This document shows positions 1-9,062 of a stretch of 64,000 nt of DNA, piece by piece. Every line of letters starts with the position of its first letter. Position 1 is the stretch's first letter. Both the position numbers and the translations under genes were made by a program. A model generated the notes under the pieces. The model was not told the DNA's origin and made no database searches. It saw only the letters and a list, made by a program, of their open reading frames with translations. This DNA is from Thiorhodovibrio frisius (lineage in GTDB: Bacteria; Pseudomonadota; Gammaproteobacteria; Chromatiales; Chromatiaceae). The stretch covers positions 3,838,501-3,902,500 of the forward strand of contig NZ_CP121471.1 of assembly GCF_033954835.1 (NCBI RefSeq). The letters are read 5' to 3'.

Positions 1-75
1 ATTCACGGCGCCCCAGTGACCGTCACCCGGCCCAGAACGACGCAAAACCTCAAAGGGTTTCGACATACCGTCCAA
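1..75. repeat. Direct repeat copy A flanking the efflux gene
   Basis: The first ~70 bases resemble 1540-1612 in the same orientation: both start attcac(g/a)gcgcccc, share the core cccagaacga, and continue into caaagggtttcg. By eye about 80 percent of positions agree with one 1-base gap. The copy may extend left of the window. No gene is seen in 1-118. Confidence 0.7.
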
Positions 76-118
76 TCAATAGTATCGACTTATCGATAGC
101 TCCCAAGGCCAAGCTGTC

Positions 119-1339
119 CTATTCCGAATCGCTCACTGAGGCGGCTATTCGGGGAGACGAAAATCGCGTACCCATAAGATAGCAACTGCCGCTCAGCAGG
201 CCGCTCAGGCCCATGCCGACGAGTAACGGCGTCGCGCTGCCATCGTGCAGGAGGCTGATCAGCGAACCGCTGAGCGCCCCTGCACCGAAGCGGACCGCGC
301 CGCCGAAGGCTGAGGCGGTGCCGGCCAGATCGGGAAAGTCAGCCATAAACCCGGCCATGGCATTGCCCATTACCAGCGCCGTCATGCCCAGATAGGCTCC
401 CGTTAGGGGTGCGATCAGCCACAGGCTCGGGTTGGGTACCTGAGTCAGCACCAGCATCAAGAGCGCGGCGAGCGCCTGCACGCCAAGCCCGATCTGCAGC
501 AGCCGCTCGGCACCAAAGCGCGGAATCAGTCGCGCGTTTAGCACGGACACCACCAACGCTGCTGCCACATTGGCTCCGAACAGCGGGCCGAAGACCTGCG
601 GCGAGATGCCGTGGAGCTCGATGTAGACGTAGGGCGAGCCGACGACAAAGCCCATAAGTCCGGCAAAGCTCGCCGAGGCCGTGCCCAGATAGGCCAGCGC
701 GCGGCGATGGCGCAGGATGCGCCCATATTGACGCAGCGGATCCGAGAACCTTAGCTGGCGCCGCGCCGGTAGCAGGGTTTCCGGCACCACACGCAAAAAC
801 AGCAGTGCCGTGACCAGAGTGATACCTAGCAGGGTGGCAAACACCCAGCGCCAGGAACCGACCAACAGCACCAGACTGCCAAGGCTCGGAGCGATCAATG
901 GTGCCAGCCCCATGACCAGCATCACCAGCGTCATCACCCGCGCATAATCGTCATGCGCAAAGCGATCACGCACCAATGCCGGGATGGTCACGGCAATGGC
1001 CGCGCCGCCGACTGCTTGTAAACTCCGGCTCACCAGCAGCCAGGTCATCGACGGGGCCAGCGCGCAGCCCAGGACGCCGAGGGCGAAAAGCGCTAGCCCG
1101 CCGCCGATCAGCGGTCGGCGCCCGCGCACATCCGACAAGGGCCCGAGCAGCAGCTGAGCGCTGGCGAAAAACCCCAGATACAGGGTGACGCTGAACTGCG
1201 CAAGCCAGATGTCGCTGCCCAGATCGCGCGCAAGCGTTGGCAAACTGGGCAGGTAGAGATCGATCGCGAAGGGCGTCAGGGCGGCCAGCGCCCCGAGGGT
1301 AATCAGCAGGCTAGGGTGTAGGTGTGCGCGGCGAATCAG
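119..1339 (-). CDS. MFS drug efflux transporter, Bcr/CflA type
   Basis: A 12-helix inner-membrane proton-driven exporter of the major facilitator superfamily. The first helix is followed by AIDLYLPSLP, typical of the Bcr/CflA (DHA1) group, and the loop-2/3 motif GPLSDVRGRRPLIG is present. The open frame continues upstream to an ATG at 1471, but those 44 extra residues are Arg/His/Ser-rich and unlike the family. An AAGGAG lies 5 nt before a CTG at 1337-1339, immediately ahead of IRRAHLHP, so I place the start there (about 406 aa, normal for the family). The start is inference: a CTG start is rare. The gene stands alone, divergent from uvrB, between two copies of a ~70-bp repeat. Substrate cannot be told from sequence. 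Confidence 0.85.
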   Translation of the reverse strand: MIRRAHLHPSLLITLGALAALTPFAIDLYLPSLPTLARDLGSDIWLAQFSVTLYLGFFASAQLLLGPLSDVRGRRPLIGGGLALFALGVLGCALAPSMTWLLVSRSLQAVGGAAIAVTIPALVRDRFAHDDYARVMTLVMLVMGLAPLIAPSLGSLVLLVGSWRWVFATLLGITLVTALLFLRVVPETLLPARRQLRFSDPLRQYGRILRHRRALAYLGTASASFAGLMGFVVGSPYVYIELHGISPQVFGPLFGANVAAALVVSVLNARLIPRFGAERLLQIGLGVQALAALLMLVLTQVPNPSLWLIAPLTGAYLGMTALVMGNAMAGFMADFPDLAGTASAFGGAVRFGAGALSGSLISLLHDGSATPLLVGMGLSGLLSGSCYLMGTRFSSPRIAASVSDSE

Positions 1340-1539
1340 TCTGTCTCCTTTACCGTGAATCAACAGGCTTAATCTTCCGGGTTGGCCATGACCATGAGCG
1401 TTAGGGTGGACTTGGCGAGCGGCTTGGCGCTTCCCGCTCGACCAATGCCGCGAGGATACGCGGGATCGCAAGTGGTGGTGGGTTGCTTGGCCATCAGGCG
1501 GAATGTCCAGTCAAGCGTTCGCCGCGCCTCCATGGATGG

Positions 1540-1612
1540 ATTCACAGCGCCCCGTGGCCGTCATCCGACCCAGAACGAGCCAAAATCGCAAAGGGTTTCG
1601 GTATATCATCAT
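1540..1612. repeat. Direct repeat copy B, upstream of uvrB
   Basis: Second copy of the repeat at 1-75, same orientation, separated by about 1.47 kb that contains just the efflux gene. It ends about 70 bases before the uvrB start, so it may contain part of the uvrB promoter region. Confidence 0.7.
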
Positions 1613-1680
1613 GACACAGGGTAATAGAATGAGCCTCATAGCCCCACCACACGCCTTTGGATGCGCCAAGATTCCGCACC

Positions 1681-3696
1681 ATGACACAGACTAGAGCCTT
1701 CCAGCTCGAATGCGCCTTCCAGCCTGCCGGCGATCAACCAGCTGCGATTCGCGCGCTAGTTGAGGGGCTGACCGACGGCGAGGCCGGCATGACGCTGCTC
1801 GGCGTGACTGGCTCGGGCAAGACCTTCAGCATCGCCAATGTGATTGCCGAGCTGCAGCGCCCGGCTTTGATTCTGGCGCCCAACAAGACGCTCGCCGCTC
1901 AACTCTACGGGGAGATGAAGGACTTCTTCCCGCACAACGCGGTGGAATATTTCGTCTCTTACTACGACTACTATCAGCCGGAAGCCTATGTGCCGGCGAC
2001 CGATACCTATATCGAGAAAGACGCCTCGATCAACGAGCATATCGAGCAGATGCGCCTGTCCGCCACCAAGGCGCTGCTCGAGCGACCCGATGTCATCATC
2101 GTCGCGACGGTATCGTCGATTTATGGACTAGGCGATCCGCAGGCCTATTTGCGCATGGTGTTGCATCTCTCGCGCGGCGATCTGGTCGATCAGCGCGCCA
2201 TTTTGCGCCAGCTCGCCGCGCTGCAATACCGCCGCAACGAGATCGAGCTGTCTCGCGGCAGCTACCGGGTGCGCGGCGACATCATCGACATCTACCCGGC
2301 GGAGTCCGAGGACGAGGCGCTGCGGGTGGCGCTCTTCGATGACGAAATCGAAGAGTTGTCCCTGTTTGATCCGCTAACCGGCGAAGTGCAACGCAAGGTT
2401 CCACGCTTCACGGTGTTCCCGAAGACCCACTATGCCACCCCGCGCGAGGTCGTGCTCAACGCCATCGAGCAAATCAAGGTCGAGCTGCGCCAGCGCCTGA
2501 ACTGGCTGCGCGACAACAACAAGCTGATCGAGGCCCAGCGCCTGGAGCAGCGCACCATTCATGATCTGGAAATGATGCAGGAGGTCGGCTATTGCTCCGG
2601 CATCGAGAACTACTCGCGCTATCTCTCCGGGCGCGGTCCCGGCGAGCCGCCGCCGACGTTGTTTGACTATCTGCCCACCAACGCCATGGTGGTGGTCGAC
2701 GAGAGCCATGTCACGGTGCCTCAGCTCGGTGGCATGTACCGGGGGGATCGCTCGCGCAAGGAGAATCTGGTCGAGTATGGCTTCCGGCTGCCCTCGGCGC
2801 TCGATAACCGCCCGTTAAGGTTCGAGGAATTCCAGGCGCGCCAGCCGCAGACCATTTATGTCTCGGCCACCCCGCGCGACTATGAGATCGAACAGTCGGG
2901 CGCAGTGATTGAGCAAGTCGTGCGCCCGACCGGGCTGGTTGATCCTGAAGTGGAAGTCCGCCCGGCACTGAGTCAGGTCGATGATCTGCTATCTGAAATT
3001 CATCTGCGCGTCGCCGCCAACGAGCGGGTTCTGGCCACCACGCTAACCAAGCGCATGGCCGAGGATCTGACGGATTATCTGTCCGATCACGACGTGAAGG
3101 TGCGCTATCTGCACTCGGACATCGACACCGTCGAGCGGGTAGAAATTATCCGCGATCTGCGCCTGGGCGAATTCGACGTACTGGTCGGCATCAACCTGCT
3201 GCGCGAGGGCCTCGACATGCCCGAGGTGTCGCTAGTTGCGATTCTGGATGCCGACAAAGAGGGCTTTCTGCGCTCGACCGGGTCGCTCATCCAGACCATC
3301 GGCCGCGCCGCGCGCAACGCTCAGGGTAAGGCCATTCTCTATGCCGACAAAGTCACCCAGTCGATGCAGCGCGCAATTGAAGAGACCGAGCGCCGCCGCG
3401 CCAAACAGGTCGAGCACAATGAGGAGCACGGCATCACGCCCCAGACCATCCGCAAGGCGGTGGCCGAGGTGCTTGAAGGTGCCAGAGTGCCGGGAGCGCC
3501 TGCACCCAGCCGGCGCGGCAAACGCGACGACGCGGATGCCAGCCCCGTGGAGCACTTAACCCCGGCGCAACTCAGCAAAAAGATCAAAACCCTGGAAAAA
3601 CAAATGGTCCGCCACGCCCGCGAGCTGGAATTTGAGCAGGCGGCGGCGGTGCGCGATCAGCTCAAGGCGCTTAAGTCGCTGGCATTGGCGGCTTGA
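1681..3696 (+). CDS. uvrB: Excinuclease ABC subunit B
   Basis: UvrB, the damage-verifying helicase-like subunit of nucleotide excision repair; it takes over from UvrA at lesions and recruits UvrC. From the chosen ATG the protein is 671 aa, the usual length. Walker A GVTGSGKT is at residues 41-48; the beta-hairpin that clamps DNA is seen as [20 protein letters not shown]; the helicase motifs DESH and ATPRDYE follow; a C-terminal UVR (UvrC-binding) motif ends the protein around residues 625-665. An in-frame ATG at 1657 would add 8 residues not matched in the family. The 3' end overlaps the convergent transpeptidase gene by 26 nt. Confidence 0.98.
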   Translation: MTQTRAFQLECAFQPAGDQPAAIRALVEGLTDGEAGMTLLGVTGSGKTFSIANVIAELQRPALILAPNKTLAAQLYGEMKDFFPHNAVEYFVSYYDYYQPEAYVPATDTYIEKDASINEHIEQMRLSATKALLERPDVIIVATVSSIYGLGDPQAYLRMVLHLSRGDLVDQRAILRQLAALQYRRNEIELSRGSYRVRGDIIDIYPAESEDEALRVALFDDEIEELSLFDPLTGEVQRKVPRFTVFPKTHYATPREVVLNAIEQIKVELRQRLNWLRDNNKLIEAQRLEQRTIHDLEMMQEVGYCSGIENYSRYLSGRGPGEPPPTLFDYLPTNAMVVVDESHVTVPQLGGMYRGDRSRKENLVEYGFRLPSALDNRPLRFEEFQARQPQTIYVSATPRDYEIEQSGAVIEQVVRPTGLVDPEVEVRPALSQVDDLLSEIHLRVAANERVLATTLTKRMAEDLTDYLSDHDVKVRYLHSDIDTVERVEIIRDLRLGEFDVLVGINLLREGLDMPEVSLVAILDADKEGFLRSTGSLIQTIGRAARNAQGKAILYADKVTQSMQRAIEETERRRAKQVEHNEEHGITPQTIRKAVAEVLEGARVPGAPAPSRRGKRDDADASPVEHLTPAQLSKKIKTLEKQMVRHARELEFEQAAAVRDQLKALKSLALAA

Positions 3697-4852
3697 CCGA
3701 GCCTGCCGCCTGTGACGCTGGCGATGCGCTGGCGTCACTGCCCGAGCCGCTTTGCTCGGCGGCACCCGAGGCGCTAGCGTCACTCGATGCATTGGCGTCG
3801 CCCGATACAGTGGCGTCACTCGATGATGCATTGGCGTCGCCCGATGCATTGGCGTCACTGGCGCTGTCGGTCTCAGTCGCACTCGGGCGCGCGGCAGGGC
3901 TATCGCCGCCTTCAGGCTCGCTACCGCTGCTGCTGGCCTTTGGCGGAAATTCCTCCCCGCGCAATGCTGCGATCTCAGCGTCAAGCCCGTCGAGCGGCTC
4001 GCCTTCCTGACTTGCCTTTGCCGCCGCGCGCCGTGCGCGAGCCTCGCCCTGGCGCGCTTTCACACGCTCGGCATAATTTCCGTAACTCGGCCCCTGAGAG
4101 CCGATCACGGTCACCCGGGCTCCCTCATCGACATGGTCAAAAAGCGCATCGGCCAGTTGAGCCGGCATGCGAATGCAGCCATGGGACGCTGGACTCCCGG
4201 GCCTGGGAATTGGCCCCGCATGCATGCCAACGCCATCGTAGGTCATACGCAGAAAATGGGGCATCCGGGCACCGACAAAGCGCCCACCTGCGGGAACGGC
4301 ATCGCGCCCTGCCTTCGCATTGCGCTTGACCAGCTTGCCCTCGCTATCATAGATGCGCCCGTAAAGATTGGAGCGCTTGTCCGACACTTTTTCGAGAATC
4401 GAAAACTCCCCCGTTGGGGTGCGATGACTGGAGACACCCGTGGCCACGTTGCTCCAGCCGACCAAGTCTTCGCCGGCGAAAAACCGCGCCTGCTGGGTAT
4501 CGGTGTCGATCACAATGCGACTGACGCGCCGCCCACCACCGCGCCACTCAAACATCTTGCCCACCGCCGCTGCCTCCTGTGGCTGCGGAATATCGCCATT
4601 GGCTGGCGGCCAGGGCAGTGGCTCGTCTGCTGGCTTGTCCGCCTCCGCCTCGGCAGCCGCAGCAGTCTCAGTCGCCTCGGCCTCGGGCGCCTCTTTGTCA
4701 GGGCGCTCCGGCAAACTTTGAGTACAGCCGCTGAGCAGCGCACCAAGCAGGCCGATATGCATCGCGTTAATGAGCCAAGCTCTTGGATTCAATGCGTCAG
4801 AGCGCAACTTCAAGGCAGCCATGGCAGGTAATTTGTTCATTTGTTTCATCAT
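3671..4852 (-). CDS. L,D-transpeptidase (YkuD) lipoprotein with Ser/Ala/Asp-rich tail
   Basis: A YkuD-fold L,D-transpeptidase: such enzymes use a Cys to form 3-3 peptidoglycan cross-links or attach proteins to peptidoglycan. The catalytic signature is seen as [10 protein letters not shown]...SHGCIRMP. The N-terminus has a hydrophobic stretch ending in LLSGC, a lipobox, so it is probably a lipoprotein facing the periplasm. An acidic Ala/Glu linker precedes the catalytic domain. The last ~75 residues are a low-complexity Ser/Ala/Asp/Asn tail encoded by short DNA repeats. The start is uncertain: ATGs at 4897, 4852 (weak GGA-TTTGGG upstream), 4840 and 4762 are all in frame. The 3' end overlaps uvrB. 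Confidence 0.85.
   Translation of the reverse strand: MMKQMNKLPAMAALKLRSDALNPRAWLINAMHIGLLGALLSGCTQSLPERPDKEAPEAEATETAAAAEAEADKPADEPLPWPPANGDIPQPQEAAAVGKMFEWRGGGRRVSRIVIDTDTQQARFFAGEDLVGWSNVATGVSSHRTPTGEFSILEKVSDKRSNLYGRIYDSEGKLVKRNAKAGRDAVPAGGRFVGARMPHFLRMTYDGVGMHAGPIPRPGSPASHGCIRMPAQLADALFDHVDEGARVTVIGSQGPSYGNYAERVKARQGEARARRAAAKASQEGEPLDGLDAEIAALRGEEFPPKASSSGSEPEGGDSPAARPSATETDSASDANASGDANASSSDATVSGDANASSDASASGAAEQSGSGSDASASPASQAAGSVKPPMPAT
3715..3870. repeat. Degenerate short tandem repeats in transpeptidase tail
   Basis: Repeated units of the type gatgcattggcgtc(g/a)c, 15-18 bp long, occur at least five times between about 3720 and 3865. They encode the DANAS-type low-complexity tail of the transpeptidase on the minus strand. 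Such repeats can change copy number by slippage. Confidence 0.7.
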
Positions 4853-5053
4853 CCCAAATCCGATCACACTAACCGGAATCGCCACAATTGCGATCACCGC
4901 AACAAGGGCCCGAAACCACCACCGAACGCCAGCGAGGCCGCACGTTAACCCTTTAATCCCGCGAAATCAAAACAAAATTTCCAGGGTTTCATCATCTGCG
5001 CTGCCAGGCTGGGCAAACTCGCAACACCCTTGCGCTAAACCGTCTCCCGCAGC

Positions 5054-5242
5054 TCAAGAATTCTGATCGATATTCTTCAGCGCACCGCGCATGGCGTCGA
5101 TGATGAGTTGGTTGGCGCGTTTTTCGTCCAGCTCTGGGACCTCCCAGGCCATGATACGACAATATTTTTTGACCAGATGGCGCAAATCGTGCGCCAGCTC
5201 GTCGCGATAGCGCGACATTTCGATCTGTTCCAGCTCTGCCAT
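5054..5242 (-). CDS. Small conserved-looking protein, function unknown
   Basis: A 62-aa soluble, charged protein beginning MAELEQIEMSRYRDEL. No signal peptide or membrane segment. A GAGAGG sits about 9 nt before the ATG, and the composition (balanced Glu/Lys/Arg, helix-like) looks like a real protein rather than a chance frame. It stands alone between the transpeptidase and the protease genes. I do not recognise the family; regular charged/hydrophobic spacing suggests a helical bundle. Confidence 0.6.
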   Translation of the reverse strand: MAELEQIEMSRYRDELAHDLRHLVKKYCRIMAWEVPELDEKRANQLIIDAMRGALKNIDQNS

Positions 5243-5386
5243 CAGTATGACCTCTCACTGGCCCGGGAGTTTTGTTGGAACGCGCGAACCAGGAACATGA
5301 ATAATCGGTAATGCGGGAGAAAAAACGCGGCAAGGCTGCCATTATGACACTGTCACGACGAATTCACCCAACCGACGGAAATCGCG

Positions 5387-6961
5387 ATGAACACCATGCA
5401 TCAGACCCTTTCAAAGGCTGGCGCGCCCGAGCGACTGGCGAAGCATCAGCCTCCCGCCAAGCGCGAGGCCGTCAACCATCAGGTCATCTACCAGGCAGTG
5501 GCTGTGCTGTTCGGGCTCGGCCTGGCCATTCTCGCCGCCAGCATCCCGGGACATCTGAACGCCGCGCCTCAACCCGAGGCCGTCATGCGTACCACTGTGC
5601 CAGGGTCAGCAACCATGGCGCTACCAAGTTTTGCCAATATCGTCGAACGGGTGGTGGATGCCGTGGTGAATATCAATGTGGAGCAGTCAGTCCAAGCCGG
5701 GCAGTCCGGCCCCTCCATTCTGCCGCCCGGGCTGCCAGAAGACTCACCACTGTCGGAGTTCTTCCGCCGCTTTCATGCTGAGCCCGATTTCTCCAAGCCG
5801 CGCGAGGGCGAAGGCTCGGGCTTCATCATCGACCCGGCCGGCTTGATTGTCACCAATAACCATGTGGTCCAAGGCGCCGACCGCATTCGGGTGACCTTGA
5901 ACAACGGCGACGAATACCCGGCGCAGCTGCTCGGTCGCGACCCAAAAACCGACCTGGCACTGATCAAGATCGACGCACCAGCGCCCCTCACCGCCGTGCA
6001 GCTCGGCAGTGCCGAGGGCGCCAGGGTCGGCGACTGGGTGCTGGCAGTGGGCAATCCCTTCGGGCTTGGCGGCTCGGTCAGCGCCGGCATCATTTCGGCG
6101 CGCGGGCGCGACATCAACTCCGGCCCCTATGATGATTATCTGCAAATCGACGCACCCATCAACCGCGGCAATTCGGGCGGTCCGCTGTTCGACGCCAGCG
6201 GCCGGGTGATTGGTGTCAATACCGCCATCTTCTCACCGAGCGGCGGCAATATCGGTATCGGCTTTGCCATCCCGGCCGAGACGGTGGCAGATATTGTGAC
6301 CGAACTGCGCACCAAGGGGCGCGTGGACCGCGGCTGGCTGGGCGTGCAAATTCAGCCGGTGACTGATGAGGTCGCCTCAAGCCTTGGCCTGTCTGAGCGC
6401 CAGGGCGTGCTGGTGACCGAGGTTCTGCCCGAGGGACCGGCCGCCGCCGCAGGTCTGCGCGATGGGGACATCATCCTGCGCGTTGACGGTCAAGTCATGC
6501 AGGACTACCGGGACCTGACGCGCCTGATCGCCAGCCTGGATGCCGGCTCCCAGGTGCAAATTGCGCTGATACGCGGCGGCCAGGGACTGACACTACCGGT
6601 TACCATCGGCCAGATGCCGACCGAGCCCCAGCTCGCTGACTCAGGGCTGACCAACGACGGCGATCAGGCGCGCCTGGGTGTTTACCTGGCTCCCATCACG
6701 CCCGAGACACGGCGCGAGCTCAACCTGAGCCCCGGCACTGCGGGCGTGCTAGTGACCGACGTCGAGCCCAACAGCCCGGCCGCCCGGGCCGGCATTCGCG
6801 CTGGCGCGGTGATTTCGATGGTGGGCCAGCAACCAGTCAGCACCCCGGAACAGGCTATCAGCATGATTCGTGCCGCCGCCTCTCAGGGCCGGCCCTCGGT
6901 GCTGCTGCGCCTGGAACAGGACGGCCAGCAGCGCTTTGTGCCGGTTCCTTTCCAAGGCTGA
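5387..6961 (+). CDS. DegP/DegQ-type periplasmic serine protease
   Basis: An HtrA-family protease/chaperone that degrades or refolds envelope proteins. It has an N-terminal hydrophobic segment (about residues 33-52) acting as signal or anchor, a chymotrypsin-like domain with the full triad H159 (TNNHVV), D189 (KTDLAL) and S263 (GNSGGPLF), then two PDZ domains (about 310-400 and 430-520). The length of 524 aa is slightly over the usual 450-480 because of a long N-terminal leader; an ATG three codons further on is also possible. A glycosyltransferase starts 7 nt after the stop, so the two are likely cotranscribed. DegP, DegQ and MucD cannot be told apart from sequence alone. Confidence 0.93.
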   Translation: MNTMHQTLSKAGAPERLAKHQPPAKREAVNHQVIYQAVAVLFGLGLAILAASIPGHLNAAPQPEAVMRTTVPGSATMALPSFANIVERVVDAVVNINVEQSVQAGQSGPSILPPGLPEDSPLSEFFRRFHAEPDFSKPREGEGSGFIIDPAGLIVTNNHVVQGADRIRVTLNNGDEYPAQLLGRDPKTDLALIKIDAPAPLTAVQLGSAEGARVGDWVLAVGNPFGLGGSVSAGIISARGRDINSGPYDDYLQIDAPINRGNSGGPLFDASGRVIGVNTAIFSPSGGNIGIGFAIPAETVADIVTELRTKGRVDRGWLGVQIQPVTDEVASSLGLSERQGVLVTEVLPEGPAAAAGLRDGDIILRVDGQVMQDYRDLTRLIASLDAGSQVQIALIRGGQGLTLPVTIGQMPTEPQLADSGLTNDGDQARLGVYLAPITPETRRELNLSPGTAGVLVTDVEPNSPAARAGIRAGAVISMVGQQPVSTPEQAISMIRAAASQGRPSVLLRLEQDGQQRFVPVPFQG

Positions 6962-6968
6962 CCCATTG

Positions 6969-8129
6969 ATGAGCGAGCCTGCCCGGAACGCGCGCCTCGA
7001 CACCATTGCCCTGCTTGCATCCTTCTCGGGCAGCGGTGGCGTCGAGCGCATGCTGGTCAACCTGCTGTCAGCCCTCGACAGCCAGGGGGTGGCAATCGAC
7101 CTGCTGCTACTGCGCGCGGACTCGGCCTATCTGCGAGAACTGCCGCCCGGCATCCGTCAAATTCGACTCGCCGGGCGCCACAGCCAACTCGCCATTCCGG
7201 CCCTCGCCCGCTATTTGCGCCAGGCACAACCTGCCGCCCTGCTGGTGGCCAAGGACCGCGCCGGGCGCAGCGCGGTGATCGCGCGCGCACTGGCAAGGGT
7301 AAAGACCCCCATTGCACTGCGCCTCGGCACCCATCTGTCCACCGCCATGGCCGGGCGCTCGCCACCGGAGCGCTGGTTGAGATACAGCCTCATCCGCTGG
7401 CTCTACCCGCATCTCGAGGCCATCGTCGCAGTTTCGGCAGGCGTTGCCGATGATGTCGCAACCATTAGCGGCGTGCCCGCCAAGCGCATCCATGTGGTGC
7501 GCAACCCGGTCATCACATCGATGCTCGCCGCCCGCGCACGCGCGCCCTGTCATCATCCCTGGCTAGAGCGCGACGACAACGACCGCATCCAACCACCGGT
7601 AATCCTGGCCGTCGGGCGCCTACAGCGACAAAAAGACTTCCCGACCCTGATCCGCGCCTTTGCCCAGCTACACCAGCAGCGTGAGTGCCGACTGATCATC
7701 CTCGGCGAGGGCGGGAACCGCCCGGGACTGGAGCAACTGGTGGCCGAACGCGGGCTGAACGACGCGGTCAGTCTTCCGGGGTTTGTCGCCAATCCCTACC
7801 CCTTTATGGCGCGCGCCAGCCTGTTCGCCCTGTCATCGGCCTGGGAGGGCTCGCCCAATGTGCTGACCGAAGCCCTGGCCCTAGGCACGCCAGCGGTTGC
7901 GACCGACTGCCCGAGCGGTCCGGCCGAAATTCTTCAGCGAGGACGTTTCGGCTCTCTGGTGCCGGTGGGCGATGCCGAGGCGCTCGCCACCGCCATGGCG
8001 GCGACGCTGGATGCCCCCTTGCCCGCCGACACCCTGCGCGCTGCGGTCAGCGAATACCAGGCCGAGCGCAGCGCCTGTCGCTATCTGGACCTGCTGGGAC
8101 AGATCGCTCAATCATCCTCGCGACGATAG
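6969..8129 (+). CDS. GT4-type glycosyltransferase
   Basis: A 386-aa GT-B fold retaining glycosyltransferase of the GT4 (group 1) type. The N-terminal half has the acceptor-domain glycine-rich loop (FSGSGGVERML); the C-terminal half has the nucleotide-sugar site with AVGRLQRQKDF and the E-x7-E region in WEGSPNVLTEALALG. The ATG is 7 nt after the protease stop. The frame is open further upstream inside the protease gene, but homology begins here. It is far from the EPS locus at the right end, so it may serve LPS or another glycan. Sugar specificity cannot be read. The 3' end overlaps the convergent fxsA by 22 nt. Confidence 0.9.
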   Translation: MSEPARNARLDTIALLASFSGSGGVERMLVNLLSALDSQGVAIDLLLLRADSAYLRELPPGIRQIRLAGRHSQLAIPALARYLRQAQPAALLVAKDRAGRSAVIARALARVKTPIALRLGTHLSTAMAGRSPPERWLRYSLIRWLYPHLEAIVAVSAGVADDVATISGVPAKRIHVVRNPVITSMLAARARAPCHHPWLERDDNDRIQPPVILAVGRLQRQKDFPTLIRAFAQLHQQRECRLIILGEGGNRPGLEQLVAERGLNDAVSLPGFVANPYPFMARASLFALSSAWEGSPNVLTEALALGTPAVATDCPSGPAEILQRGRFGSLVPVGDAEALATAMAATLDAPLPADTLRAAVSEYQAERSACRYLDLLGQIAQSSSRR

Positions 8130-8545
8130 TCCGCATCGATGTATTCGCGCCGGCTGGTTCTGATCTCTACATCCCCGGCAGCTGGCTGCACGGCAAGGTA
8201 GCGGCGGATCAAGGCATGGCGCAGCGCTGGAATCAACAGCAGAAAGCCCAGGGCGTCAGTGACAAAACCCGGCAACAGCAGCGAGAAACCGCACAGCAGC
8301 AAAATGGCACCATCGAGCATCTCGAACGCAGGCACCTCGCCCCGGTCGACCATGCTGCGCACCCGCATCAGCACCGACAGGCCCTGCTCGCGCACCAGAT
8401 ACCCGCCAAGGGCTGCGGTGAAAATCGACAGCAGAATGGTCGGCAACGCCCCGATGATGGTGCCGACCTTGAGCAGAAAATACAACTCAATCAGCGGCGT
8501 ACCGACAAAAATCAACAGAAACCAAAGCACAATAGGAACTCGCAA
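8108..8545 (-). CDS. fxsA: FxsA-family membrane protein
   Basis: A small inner-membrane protein of the FxsA family, named for suppression of F-plasmid exclusion of phage T7; its cellular role is unclear. Signature features: start of type RVPIVLWFLL, then GTPLIELYFLLKVG, the cytoplasmic segment GGYLVREQGL, and LLPGFVTDALGFLLLIP. Four hydrophobic segments are seen. A TTG at 8545 aligns with the usual family start, giving 145 aa; an ATG at 8608 would add 21 residues not typical of the family. Neither has a clear Shine-Dalgarno. A hydrophilic C-terminal tail rich in Arg follows the last helix. Confidence 0.88.
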   Translation of the reverse strand: MRVPIVLWFLLIFVGTPLIELYFLLKVGTIIGALPTILLSIFTAALGGYLVREQGLSVLMRVRSMVDRGEVPAFEMLDGAILLLCGFSLLLPGFVTDALGFLLLIPALRHALIRRYLAVQPAAGDVEIRTSRREYIDADYRREDD

Positions 8546-8735
8546 GGCAGTGGATTGAAGAAAGAAATTATCGCCACCAGAACCAAGATGGATCCGAGCA
8601 GCGATCACTGATCGGCGACCTTAGACCGGGCAGCCGGCAAGTGCAATCCCCGCGCCCGCGCAGCGGCGATGCTTTGGTCTAAAATAACCGGCTCAGGCAC
8701 CCAGATTCATCAAGCCGCCCGAGGGAGTCCGCCCG

Positions 8736-9062
8736 ATGTCAACGCCGCCCTGCATTGCCTACTGCACCTGTCCCGACAGCGACTGCGCCGAGCGTCTCGC
8801 CGCCATGCTAGTCAACGAGGGCCTGGCCGCCTGCGTATCACTGCTGCCCGGCGCGAAATCCTGCTACCGCTGGGACGGACAACTGTGCCAGGATGCCGAG
8901 GTGCTGATGATGATCAAAACCACGCAGGCGCGCCTGCGCGAACTCGAATCACGCATCCTTAAGGAACACCCCTACGAGGTACCCGAGTTCATTGTCGTGC
9001 CTGTTATCGCGGGATCGGATCAGTATTTGAAATGGATTGACACATGCACCCAAAGCTCGTGA
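8736..9062 (+). CDS. cutA: Divalent-cation tolerance protein CutA
   Basis: CutA1-family trimeric ferredoxin-like protein of 108 aa, linked to copper/divalent cation tolerance. Signature stretches visible: LAACVSLLPGAKSCYRWDG and KTTQARL, then HPYEVPEFIVVP and YLKWI. A GAGGGAG lies 8-10 nt before the ATG. The 3' end overlaps the dsbD start by 19 nt. A cutA-dsbD order is common in gammaproteobacteria (the old cutA locus name covered both), which supports both calls. Confidence 0.95.
   Translation: MSTPPCIAYCTCPDSDCAERLAAMLVNEGLAACVSLLPGAKSCYRWDGQLCQDAEVLMMIKTTQARLRELESRILKEHPYEVPEFIVVPVIAGSDQYLKWIDTCTQSS

Noticed and set aside
4133-4831. 232-codon plus-strand frame opposite the transpeptidase
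   Set aside because: Antisense shadow of a gene with a clear YkuD motif; protein-unlike composition.
7685-8611. 308-codon open frame on the plus strand over the glycosyltransferase and fxsA ends
   Set aside because: It is Arg/Gln-rich, lacks any family resemblance, and overlaps two well-supported genes.
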